Both the position numbers and the translations under genes were made by a program. A stretch of DNA of 16,252 nt from Verrucomicrobiaceae bacterium (GTDB lineage Bacteria; Verrucomicrobiota; Verrucomicrobiae; Verrucomicrobiales; Akkermansiaceae), in NCBI GenBank assembly GCA_947372405.1, contig CANBTO010000043.1:1-16252 (forward strand), in the 5' to 3' direction. Below the pieces are notes generated by a model that was given only the letters and a program-made list of their open reading frames with translations, had not been told where the DNA came from and made no database searches. This document shows, one piece after another, positions 6,546-13,957 of this stretch; the first letter of the stretch is position 1; each line of letters begins with the position of its first letter.

Positions 6546-8762
6546 TCAGCGCGCCAGGGACACCTTGAGGCGGAAGGCATTCGAAGCGCTGGCGGCCGGA
6601 ACCAGATAGGTTCTGGACTGATCGTCACCGACGATGTCCGAAAATCCGGCGACTGCTTTCCATTCGCCGCTGTCGGCGACGGCGGCGGTTTGCAGCTCGT
6701 AGTGAAGAACGCCCGTGCATCCGCCGGTGGCTGCGGAAACAGCGACAAAGGACACGTTGCCGGTCGAGGAAACGAGCGGCCAGTTGCCAAGAACGCATGG
6801 GTTGCATGCGAGGCTGTCCGCACTCGTGCCGGATCCGGAAACGGCGGGTGCAAACGAGGCGGTCTTTGCCAAACGGTTGTTGAGCCAACCGCTGATCCCG
6901 CCGGACGCCAAATCGGTCGGAGCACCGGCCTGGATGGTCGCCGCGGTGACGGTGACGGTGGCGGCCTTGGAATTCACCGAGCCCACGGAGTTTTTGATCT
7001 TCACCCAGTATTTGGTGGTGGCGCTCAAGGCCGGTGTCTTGAAACTGGCCGAGGTGGCTCCGGAGACGGGTTTGGTGGTCGTGCCGGATGAACCGACATA
7101 CCATTGATAGGTGAGGCTGGTGCCGGTGGCCACAACTTTCAAGGTGGTGCTGGTTCCCTTCTTGATGCTGACCGAAAGCGGCTGGGTGGTGATGGCCGGC
7201 GGCTTGATGACGGTCACAGTGGCGGCCTTGGAATTCACCGAACCAAGAAGGTTGGTGATTTTGACCCAATAGGTGGTCGTGGCCGTCAGAACCCCGGTTT
7301 TCAAGGTTGCCGAGGTGGCTCCAGCAACTGGATTGGTGGTGATGCCGGGGCTGCCGATATACCATTGGAATTTCGGCGAGGAACCGGTGATCGCAACCTT
7401 CAGGCTGGTGGAGGTGCCGCTCTTGATGGACTTGGCAACCGGCTGCTGGGTGATGGAGATCGGATAAACGACAGTAACCGTGGCGGTGACGGAATCCGCA
7501 TTACCGGCACCGTTGCTGGCTCTCACCCAGTAGGAAGTGGTGACGGACAGGGGTGGCGTGGTGTAACTGCTCGAGGTGGCTCCGGGGATCGGGTTGGTAG
7601 TGTCCCCTGAAGATCCCACATACCATTGAAAGGTCGGCGAACTGCCTCCGGCAGTGACGGAAAGTGCGATCGCGCGGCCGCTGAGCGTGTTGAGCGAAGA
7701 CGGTTGTTTGGTGATCGTCGGAGCTACGAGAACCGTCACGATGGCTGTGTTTGAATTCACTCCGCCCAACTGGTTGCTCACCCTCACCCAATAAGAGGCC
7801 GTGGAGGTAAGGACGGGTGTGATGAAACTCGCCGAATTGGCTCCCGGGACCGGATCAGTGGTCACGCCCGAATTCCCGAGATACCATTGATAGCTGAGGG
7901 AGTCACCCGTGGCTCCCACGGACAGGGAAGCCGTATTGCCCGAAAGAATGTCAACGGACAAGGGATGTGAACTGATCGCCGCAGGTACCATGACGGTGAC
8001 GGTGGCGGCGTTCGAATCCGCCGTTCCGGCACTGTTAGTGGCCCGCACCCAGTATGTGTAGGTGTTAAAGAGAGACGGAGTGGTGTAACTCGAAGACGTG
8101 GCACCTGTTACCGGATGACTGGTGTCACCGGAACTACCGAGATACCACTGGAATGTGGGAGCGCTGCCGGACGTGGATACCGTTAGAGTGGTCGTCGTTC
8201 CCGAGGCGATGGTGACGGACGAGGGGTCGGTGGTGATGACAGGAGGGGTGACCACCCCCGGACTCACGCTGATCGTGTAGGACTTCGAATAACTGTCCCC
8301 TGAAAAGCCGACCGCGTATATCTTGATCGGGAAGGAACCGGTTTGCGACGGAACGCCGGAAATCGTGAAGATCGTGGCATCCGTCGGACTTTTCGCCCCT
8401 GCAAGCCCGGCTGGCAGGGTTCCTGTCGTCTTCCAGTAACTGATGTCTTTGGTATACGGGGTTCCGGTCAACTGGACCGTGAAGCTCAAGCTGTTACCGG
8501 ATGTGGCGGGGCACGTGGTGGAACCGAAGGATGGAACGAGTTGGGTGAGCGTGGTGGCACCGGCCACGGAATCGAAGACACCCAGGCCCGCGACGGCGGC
8601 GACGGACCACTTGGCGATCTCACCCACGCCCGCGGCACCCACGACCCGTGCTTCGGGCAGGATCATTTGGACTACCGGGGTTTTCTGGAGGAGCAGGATG
8701 AGCGATCCGAGCTTCGATAAAACGAGCTTGACCTTGCGGTTGATGCGGAATGGCGAATGCAT
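6546..8762 (-). CDS. Large exported protein with five Ig-like repeats
   Basis: A 738-residue protein. The N-terminus is a long leader: hydrophobic segment KLVLSKLGSLILLLQ (about 12-26), the segment MILPEARVVGAAGVGEIA, then a second hydrophobic stretch SVAAVAGLGVFDSVAGA (53-69) with probable cleavage after Ala69. I recall this leader style from other Verrucomicrobiota secreted Ig proteins. Residues about 85-168 resemble a putative Ig (He_PIG) domain (LPAGL, ISGVPSQTGSFPIKIYA). Five Ig-like repeats of about 87 residues follow, each with an FQWY/YQWY-x-GSSG core, a PVTGATSSSY turn and YWVRATNSAG. The C-terminal domain (607-738) has Cys653, Cys656 and Cys682 and ends AFRLKVSLAR. It follows the DUF4266 gene by 45 bp and may be the last gene of that operon. 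It is likely a surface or adhesion protein. Confidence 0.85.
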   Translation of the reverse strand: MHSPFRINRKVKLVLSKLGSLILLLQKTPVVQMILPEARVVGAAGVGEIAKWSVAAVAGLGVFDSVAGATTLTQLVPSFGSTTCPATSGNSLSFTVQLTGTPYTKDISYWKTTGTLPAGLAGAKSPTDATIFTISGVPSQTGSFPIKIYAVGFSGDSYSKSYTISVSPGVVTPPVITTDPSSVTIASGTTTTLTVSTSGSAPTFQWYLGSSGDTSHPVTGATSSSYTTPSLFNTYTYWVRATNSAGTADSNAATVTVMVPAAISSHPLSVDILSGNTASLSVGATGDSLSYQWYLGNSGVTTDPVPGANSASFITPVLTSTASYWVRVSNQLGGVNSNTAIVTVLVAPTITKQPSSLNTLSGRAIALSVTAGGSSPTFQWYVGSSGDTTNPIPGATSSSYTTPPLSVTTSYWVRASNGAGNADSVTATVTVVYPISITQQPVAKSIKSGTSTSLKVAITGSSPKFQWYIGSPGITTNPVAGATSATLKTGVLTATTTYWVKITNLLGSVNSKAATVTVIKPPAITTQPLSVSIKKGTSTTLKVVATGTSLTYQWYVGSSGTTTKPVSGATSASFKTPALSATTKYWVKIKNSVGSVNSKAATVTVTAATIQAGAPTDLASGGISGWLNNRLAKTASFAPAVSGSGTSADSLACNPCVLGNWPLVSSTGNVSFVAVSAATGGCTGVLHYELQTAAVADSGEWKAVAGFSDIVGDDQSRTYLVPAASASNAFRLKVSLAR
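6945..8246 (-). repeat. Five tandem Ig-domain repeats, about 260 bp each
   Basis: In coding order the repeats start at residues about 173, 259, 347, 434 and 521. Each begins with a (P/A)xIT/S-x-(Q/D/H)P motif and ends in VTV. Repeats 4 and 5 still share nucleotide stretches such as gtggcggccttggaattcac, so they duplicated most recently or were homogenised. Confidence 0.85.
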
Positions 8763-8807
8763 GGGGTATTGGTGTTTTTTGAGAAGTTTTCTGTCAAATC
8801 AAAAGGA

Positions 8808-9038
8808 TCAGTTGCAGCCGCAGCCGCCACCGCCCACTCCGCCACCGCCGGATGCGGCTTCGCGTGAGAAGTAGGCGTGTTCCGTCATGGCTTTCTGCAA
8901 CGGGTCCAGATTGCTGGCCATGACGGGTTTGGCGAGGTTGCCGCGTTCATAGGGCTTCACCCGCACGAGTTGATCCGAGCAGGCGGTAAGACCTGCCAGC
9001 GACAGACCAAGATATAGCGAAGTAAGAATGAATTTCAT
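8808..9038 (-). CDS. DUF4266-type small lipoprotein with C-terminal Cys-Gly-Cys-Asn
   Basis: A 76-residue protein with signal peptide and lipobox LTAC (Cys20). The mature part has VRVKPYERGNLAKPVM (26-40), the segment LDPLQKAMTEHAYFSREA (44-61), a glycine-rich linker and the ending GGGGCGCN with Cys73 and Cys75. The VKPYERxxLAxPxM segment and the GCGCN ending are what I know as DUF4266, found beside DUF3570, ApbE and thioredoxin genes. The function is unknown. The terminal CxC suggests metal binding or thiol chemistry at the membrane surface. It starts 18 bp after the thioredoxin gene and has no Shine-Dalgarno sequence. Confidence 0.88.
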   Translation of the reverse strand: MKFILTSLYLGLSLAGLTACSDQLVRVKPYERGNLAKPVMASNLDPLQKAMTEHAYFSREAASGGGGVGGGGCGCN

Positions 9039-9056
9039 GAATGGCTGTAGCAGCTG

Positions 9057-9551
9057 TCAGTTTTTCTCAGCGAGAAGCGCTTCGATCTCGGTGGTGTATT
9101 CCTCCTCGGTTTTGGAACCTTTGAAACCGGTATGGATGTGACGGATCACGCCCTTGCGGTCCACGAGGTAACTGGACGGCATGGTGGTTGGGCTGAAAAA
9201 CGCGGCGGCCTGGTGGGACGAGTCATGGACCACTGAAAACGAGACCTTCATCTTGTCCGCGAAGGCTTTGTATTTCGCAGCGTCATCATCCACGCCGACG
9301 CCGATGATGACGAGACCCTTGGAGCCGTATTTGGTCTGAAGGTTGTTGAGGCAGGGGAAGGACATCTTGCAGGGACCGCACCATGACGCCCAGAAATCCA
9401 CGAGCACCACCTTGCCGGCGGTGTTGGGAACGGAGGAGCCGGGCAGCAGTTGGGAAAGCTTCGGCATGCTCTGGCCCTCCTTCACCGCGGCATCGGCGGA
9501 GGGAACGGGCACGGCGCAGGCGAGGAAAAATGTCGTGATGATGTGTTTCAT
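9057..9551 (-). CDS. Exported TlpA/ResA-like thioredoxin-fold protein
   Basis: A 164-residue periplasmic thiol-disulfide protein. The signal peptide is about MKHIITTFFLACAVPVPSADA. The thioredoxin fold shows VVLVDFWASWCGPCK with active-site Cys58 and Cys61, the conserved cis-proline in TTMPSSYLVDRKG (Pro125) and the central helix KYKAFADKMKV. A third cysteine (Cys67, FPCLNN) sits one turn after the active site. Such proteins reduce or exchange disulfides in cytochrome c maturation or of specific partners. Here the neighbouring DUF4266 lipoprotein with a CxC tail is an obvious candidate partner. It lies 20 bp after the ApbE gene and 18 bp before the DUF4266 gene, so translation is probably coupled in one operon. 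Confidence 0.92.
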   Translation of the reverse strand: MKHIITTFFLACAVPVPSADAAVKEGQSMPKLSQLLPGSSVPNTAGKVVLVDFWASWCGPCKMSFPCLNNLQTKYGSKGLVIIGVGVDDDAAKYKAFADKMKVSFSVVHDSSHQAAAFFSPTTMPSSYLVDRKGVIRHIHTGFKGSKTEEEYTTEIEALLAEKN

Positions 9552-9571
9552 GATGTTTTGTTAGATCGGGT

Positions 9572-10546
9572 TCATGCGGGTTTGACGAGCCAGCGTCCGA
9601 AATCGCGGCTGCCGTCGATGCCATGTTCGCCTTGGGCGCAGACTTCCACGCCCCTGGCGAGAGATGCGAGATGCAACCCCTCGCGGACACCGAGCACGAA
9701 GACGGCGGTGCTGTAGATTCCGGCTTCGAGGCAGGAGTTGGCGACGACGGTGACAGCGCGCATGCCGTTGTTCACCGGCCAGCCGCTGCGGGGATCGAGG
9801 ATATGTCCGTAGCGCTTTCCGCCATGTGTGAAATAGCGGGCGTAGTCACCCGAGGCACAGACCGCCTTGTCGCTGACGGCCAAGCCTCCCCAGCACTGGC
9901 CGGGTTTGTTGCCATCTTCAATGCCGATGTGCCAGAATGGATGGACTCCGTTTCCACCGATGGCGAAGATGTCGCGACCCAGATCGACGAGCGCGTCCTT
10001 GATGCCATGCAGTCGCGCGATCTTGACCAGGCTGTCCACGGCGAACTCCTTGCCGAATCCGCCGAAATCCAGGCCCATGCCCGCTTGCGGAAGAAAGACG
10101 GCTCCTGGCCGTCTTTGCACCTTGCGCCAACCCGTTAGATCGAGCGCTGCTTTCACCTGCGCCTTTTCAGGCAGCTTGACGTGGGCGACCTTCCAGTTCC
10201 ATACCTTCAGCAACGGCAGCATCGTGGGATCGAGGATGCCATTGGTGCGCGTGAACAGGCCATCGGCGATGTCCAGCAACTCCTCCATTTCGGCATCGGT
10301 CTCCACCCAGTCCTTGCCGGCCGCGGCGTTGATGCGAGAGACGAGCGAGTCCGGCTGGAAACGTGAGAACTTCGCTTCGAATTTCCCGATCCAGTCCAAG
10401 GCGGCGGCGGCGAATTCCAGTGACCTGCGTTCGTCCTCAAGCCTGAACTTGACCATGCAGTTGGTGCCAAGCGCCTTGAAGCCAAGACTCCGTACACCGA
10501 CCTTGTCGGCTGGCAGGGTGGATTGCGTGGCGGTCATCGTTTCCAT
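9572..10546 (-). CDS. apbE: ApbE-family FAD:protein FMN transferase
   Basis: A 324-residue protein of the ApbE fold, which moves FMN from FAD to a Thr/Ser of target proteins with Mg2+. Motifs in order: FKALGTNCMVKF (23-34), FSRFQPDSLVSRIN (60-73), GILDPTMLPLLKVW (103-116), LDFGGFGKEFAVD (159-171), ALVDLGRDIFAIGG (185-198), SGDYARYF (232-239), YGHILDPRSGWP (246-257) and SCLEAGIYSTAVFVLG (271-286). In the last motif ApbE proteins normally read AD-x-x-(A/S)T with a metal-binding Asp; here it is Gly276 with Thr280 kept. There is no signal peptide or lipobox at the chosen ATG, unusual for a family that mostly acts outside the cytoplasm. It lies 10 bp after the DUF3570 gene. The family is secure; activity and location are uncertain. 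Confidence 0.9.
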   Translation of the reverse strand: METMTATQSTLPADKVGVRSLGFKALGTNCMVKFRLEDERRSLEFAAAALDWIGKFEAKFSRFQPDSLVSRINAAAGKDWVETDAEMEELLDIADGLFTRTNGILDPTMLPLLKVWNWKVAHVKLPEKAQVKAALDLTGWRKVQRRPGAVFLPQAGMGLDFGGFGKEFAVDSLVKIARLHGIKDALVDLGRDIFAIGGNGVHPFWHIGIEDGNKPGQCWGGLAVSDKAVCASGDYARYFTHGGKRYGHILDPRSGWPVNNGMRAVTVVANSCLEAGIYSTAVFVLGVREGLHLASLARGVEVCAQGEHGIDGSRDFGRWLVKPA

Positions 10547-10556
10547 TGCTGCGAAA

Positions 10557-11723
10557 TCAGAATTGCGCGCTCAAACCGAAGGTCCAGATGTTAGCATCGG
10601 GGTATGACTGCGATGGCGAGCTGTCCGAGCCGACGCCATTCATCGTATAACGTTCGTAGGATGCACTGGCGGAGACGTTGTCCGTGATCTGATAACGAAG
10701 ACGCAGACCGAGGCTCATCGCGTCGAGGGAGGAAAGCCGGTAGTCCGCCGAATAGTTCGGGCCTGAGCCGTTGGGATCATAGGACGGCGTGCCGATCGGC
10801 AGTCCGTCCAGGGAGTTCATGAAGAAATCGGCCGCGTTCTGGTGAGTGAATCTGAAAAACGGGGTGAGCTGGCAATGCTCGCCGATTTGCTGCCGCCATT
10901 CGACCTGCGCGGTTTCGGAGAAGATGCCGTAATCGTCATGAGAGAACCGCAACACGCAGTCCAGCGCGCCATCGGCCGGTTCAATATAACGGAGCCCTTC
11001 CAACTGGAACACCTCGCGCAGGCGGTTGTCCGGGCGGTTTTCCCGATAGATGTTCACCACCGGAATATCGATGAATCCGCCGGAACCATCCGGCACCTTC
11101 ACGATCTCGTCGCGCTGGATCACCTTGTAGGGATCGTTGAGATAACCGTTCGCATAACCGAGGGTGAGGTTCGCCGTCACCAGTGTGTTCTTGTCGATGA
11201 TCTGGGTGACGCCGGTGAAGAAATCGTAGCTATGCTTGCTTTGGTCGCTCTGCCCGGGAACCGCGACGGTATCGTCGAGGTAGTTGAACCCGATGTTGAG
11301 GACGGTGTTCTTCTGATTGAGGTCAATGCTGTCGCTCAAGGCAACGCCACGCGAAACGTAGTCGTTTTCCACGCTTCTCGAAAGTTCGATCTCCACGCGG
11401 TGATCGCCGAACTGCCTGGAAAGCGCCCCCAGAATGCCACTGCGGACGTCCTCGAGGTGGGAAAGAAACGGCTGTGCGTTGCCGGGCAGGACTCCGGTCG
11501 GAGAGGAGCCGCTGATCGCGTCGTTGAGCCATTGGAACCGGAACGTGGTCTCCGGGTCGAGCTCCACCTCGCCGCGGAGGTAGTGGGACTGCACCTGGAT
11601 GCGGTCGTTGTCCTCCTGGTAGAGCTGGAAGCTGTAATCGTAATGCTGGGGCGGGATTTCCGTCCCGGTGGAAATCCCGGGGCAAAGAAACGGGGCGAGG
11701 AGGTATGGTTTGCGGGTGATCAC
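10557..11723 (-). CDS. DUF3570-type outer-membrane beta-barrel protein
   Basis: A 388-residue protein, first gene of the ApbE/thioredoxin/DUF4266 operon. DUF3570 features: YDYSFQLYQEDNDRIQV (28-44), FQWLNDAISGSSPTG (63-77), DYVSRGVALSDSIDLNQKNT (121-140), alternating aromatic beta strands throughout and a terminal Phe after FGLSAQ, as in outer-membrane barrels. The start is a problem: the only in-frame initiator after the upstream stop is GTG at 11723, and it gives a short, weak signal (MITRKPYLLAPFLCPGISTG). A non-standard start or a sequence error near 11.72 kb is possible. The function of the family is unknown; its constant company with ApbE and thioredoxin suggests a role in redox or cofactor handling at the outer membrane. 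Confidence 0.87.
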   Translation of the reverse strand: MITRKPYLLAPFLCPGISTGTEIPPQHYDYSFQLYQEDNDRIQVQSHYLRGEVELDPETTFRFQWLNDAISGSSPTGVLPGNAQPFLSHLEDVRSGILGALSRQFGDHRVEIELSRSVENDYVSRGVALSDSIDLNQKNTVLNIGFNYLDDTVAVPGQSDQSKHSYDFFTGVTQIIDKNTLVTANLTLGYANGYLNDPYKVIQRDEIVKVPDGSGGFIDIPVVNIYRENRPDNRLREVFQLEGLRYIEPADGALDCVLRFSHDDYGIFSETAQVEWRQQIGEHCQLTPFFRFTHQNAADFFMNSLDGLPIGTPSYDPNGSGPNYSADYRLSSLDAMSLGLRLRYQITDNVSASASYERYTMNGVGSDSSPSQSYPDANIWTFGLSAQF

Positions 11724-11801
11724 GTAGCAGCGGGTACTTGTTGCGGATGAAAACGGGGAGCGAAGGACACATGGCTTGCGGCGGCCATGCGGATACGCAG
11801 T

Positions 11802-11830
11802 CGTTTCAAGTGCGGGACCTAGCGTTTCAA
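11802..11830. promoter_or_regulatory. Direct repeat CGTTTCAA, 21-bp spacing, upstream of the DUF3570 operon
   Basis: CGTTTCAA occurs at 11802-11809 and 11823-11830, two helical turns apart, about 80-107 bp before the GTG start of the DUF3570 gene. On the minus strand each copy contains TTGAAA, which could also serve as a -35 element, but no good -10 sequence is seen at the right distance. It is a candidate operator. Confidence 0.35.
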
Positions 11831-11884
11831 ATCATGCACAGCAAACGAAAAAAGGTAACCACACTGTAATTTCGCGGACCGCCA

Positions 11885-11903
11885 TTGGGAGCTCCAGCCC
11901 CAA
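11885..11903 (-). terminator. Possible terminator hairpin after the TrhO-RluA gene
   Basis: Four bases past the stop codon the minus strand reads TTGGG, a nine-base interior and CCCAA, giving five base pairs extendable by a G-T pair. There is no T-tract, so this is weak evidence. Confidence 0.3.
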
Positions 11904-11906
11904 ACT

Positions 11907-13700
11907 TCATGGCCGCACCCAATCCGGCTGCTCGGTCTCGAAATGCATCGGCTCCCCGGTCCGAGGATGGCGGAACGAGAGCTTCCAGGCATGGAGCATC
12001 AGCGGTGGTGCCTCGGTATCGAGCGTCTGGGTGTCACCCAGCAGCCCGCCCGGCAGATACGCCGGATCACCGATGACCGGATGGCCGAGGTGCCAGAGAT
12101 GCAGCCGGATCTGGTTGGTCCGGCCGGTGTGGAGCACCGCTTCCAGCAGCGCGGTGCCGTCCGCCCGGCGATCGATGACTTTGAAATCCGTGCGAGACGG
12201 CTGGCCCTCCTCCTCGTCGATCGCATGGGTTCCCAGTACCTGCGGCTCCGCCGAAATCGGCGCTTCGGAAACAAACTCGTCCTTTTCCGGATGGCCCGTC
12301 ACACGGACGAGATAGCGCTTGTCCACCACTCCCTCGATGAACTGCCGCTGCAAGACCCGGCAGAAATGACGGGTCCTCGCAAACAGCACGATGCCAGTGG
12401 TGTTCGCGTCCAGGCGGTGCACCGGGCGCGGGATGTGCGGCGGCTCGCAGGCGAGGTTCATCAGATATTGCAGCGTGTTGCGGTGGAACCGGCCGCTCGC
12501 ATGCATCGGCAGCGGCGCGGGTTTCCTCACCACGATCACGGCCTCGTCCTCATACAACACACGGATGTCCGTGGAGACCGGCGGTTCCACTTCCGGCGGA
12601 AACACCTGCACCACCCGCTCGCCCGCGCGCACGATGTGATCCTTGCCACGCACCTGGCCGCCGTAATTCAAAAACCTCCCGGCATCGCAGCGGGCCTCCC
12701 ATTCCGTGGCGGGGATCTGCGGAAAAAGTTCGACCAGCACTTCTAACAGCGGTCGCTTGTCGTGAGACGCCGGTATGTTCACCGGGCGGCGGTTTTCCAG
12801 CGGCACCGAGCCCGGCAACGGATCGCACACCCGCCGCAGCGCGGCTTCCCGTGATGCGACGCGCTGCGCCAACAATTCCGGCTCACTCTTGAAACAATGC
12901 GGACAGCTCCTGCCCTGCACGTAGCGCGGGTCCTCCTGATCCGTGCGGTCCAGTGGAGCCAGGCAGGCGAAACACACGGCATGGTCGGATTCGCAAAGCG
13001 CCGGGTCCACTCCCACCCGCTGGTCGAAGACGAAACAATCGCCCTCATAGTGGTCGCCGCCGCATTCCTCGAAGTGTTTCAGGATGCCGCCGTCTAGCTG
13101 ATAGATCTGCCTGAAACCCTCCATCTCCATGAACGGTCCGGCCTTCTCGCAGCGGATCCCGCCGGTGCAGAACATCACCACCGGCTGGTCCTTCAGCTCG
13201 TCCGGCAGATTTCTAACCGCTTCCGGAAAGCCGCGGAAGGTCCTGATATCAGGGTCGATCGCACCCTTGAAGGTCCCCAGTTTCACCTCGTAGTCGTTGC
13301 GGGTGTCCAGCAAGGTCACGGGTTTCCCTTCGTCCAGCCAGCGCTTGAGCTCCTTCGGCGCGATCTTCGGCGACGTGTAATCCGCAGGCCGCACGGCCTC
13401 CACCCCGAACGAAATGATCTCCTTCTTGAGCCGCACCAGCATCCGGTTGAACGGCTGCGTGTCGCTCAGGCTCACCTTCGGCGTCAGATCCTCCAGGCCG
13501 GGAACCGCACGCAACCTGCTCAGAAGGCGTTCGATCGACTCCGCCGCCCCGGCGACAAACAGGTTGATGCCCTCCGTGCTCAACAGGATCGTCCCCTTCA
13601 AGCCCCAGGCCTTGCAGGAGACCTGAAGCTCTTCGCGCATCACCTTCAGACCCGTGAGCGGGGCGAAACGATACGTCGAGATGTTGGTGACAGCGGACAC
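11907..13700 (-). CDS. Fused tRNA uridine hydroxylase (TrhO/YceA) and RluA-type pseudouridine synthase
   Basis: A 597-residue protein if started at GTG 13700. An ATG at 13784 would add 28 residues with no family match, so GTG is preferred because homology begins at once (VTNISTYRF). Residues 1-240 match TrhO/YceA: LSTEGIN (41-47), a rhodanese domain with [15 protein letters not shown] (130-144), the active-site loop [10 protein letters not shown] starting at Cys178 and [16 protein letters not shown] CxxC pair (243/246 and 266/269) follows, probably a zinc site. Residues about 327-367 look like an S4 RNA-binding domain ([21 protein letters not shown]). Residues about 375-597 are Rlu[15 protein letters not shown] with catalytic Asp431 and [10 protein letters not shown] (526-535). 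TrhO makes 5-hydroxyuridine at tRNA position 34; RluA enzymes isomerise uridine to pseudouridine. The pseudouridine target is unknown. Confidence 0.9.
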   Translation of the reverse strand: MSAVTNISTYRFAPLTGLKVMREELQVSCKAWGLKGTILLSTEGINLFVAGAAESIERLLSRLRAVPGLEDLTPKVSLSDTQPFNRMLVRLKKEIISFGVEAVRPADYTSPKIAPKELKRWLDEGKPVTLLDTRNDYEVKLGTFKGAIDPDIRTFRGFPEAVRNLPDELKDQPVVMFCTGGIRCEKAGPFMEMEGFRQIYQLDGGILKHFEECGGDHYEGDCFVFDQRVGVDPALCESDHAVCFACLAPLDRTDQEDPRYVQGRSCPHCFKSEPELLAQRVASREAALRRVCDPLPGSVPLENRRPVNIPASHDKRPLLEVLVELFPQIPATEWEARCDAGRFLNYGGQVRGKDHIVRAGERVVQVFPPEVEPPVSTDIRVLYEDEAVIVVRKPAPLPMHASGRFHRNTLQYLMNLACEPPHIPRPVHRLDANTTGIVLFARTRHFCRVLQRQFIEGVVDKRYLVRVTGHPEKDEFVSEAPISAEPQVLGTHAIDEEEGQPSRTDFKVIDRRADGTALLEAVLHTGRTNQIRLHLWHLGHPVIGDPAYLPGGLLGDTQTLDTEAPPLMLHAWKLSFRHPRTGEPMHFETEQPDWVRP

Positions 13701-13957
13701 GGCCGGAAATGAGCATGAAAGCAACGGATGTATCAAGCGAAACGGCGGTAACGGCAAGGTTCCCCCTACGCCACCATGCTTCACGGCTCAAACATTACCG
13801 AACGGTTACAATTCCCCGGCGTTGATTCTTGTCGGGGAAACCCAAATGAAACCAGTATACCAGATTGCTCGGAAATAAAAGTTGATCAGGGCATTTCCAC
13901 CCTTCGCTTGCACTTCTCTACTGAAAATCCGCGCTGCCCACCCGAAACCCAAAAACC
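13701..13957. promoter_or_regulatory. Divergent intergenic region with an inverted repeat
   Basis: It lies between the divergent TrhO-RluA and haem-barrel genes and must contain both promoters, but no clear -35/-10 pair was found. Visible structures are ACCGaaCGGT near 13796-13805 and a stem CCCCGGC (13814-13820) with GTCGGGG (13831-13837), seven pairs including one G-T around a 10-base loop. They could be operator or leader structures. Confidence 0.3.

Noticed and set aside
5991..7091. A 366-codon plus-strand frame crossing the convergent intergenic region
   Set aside because: It overlaps both the lipoprotein gene and the antisense of the Ig gene, and its translation is low-complexity Arg/Gly without domains.
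6945..8246. Regular 260-bp periodicity as a CRISPR or non-coding repeat array
   Set aside because: The units are in-frame Ig domains with diverged DNA and no constant short repeat with spacers.
11821..11880. Possible dif site near the pentamer polarity switch
   Set aside because: The A-rich stretch here lacks the two 11-bp arms with dyad symmetry expected of XerCD sites.
13701..13784. ATG at 13784 as the start of the TrhO-RluA fusion
   Set aside because: The extra 28 residues have no counterpart in TrhO proteins, whose homology begins right after the GTG at 13700. It remains possible.
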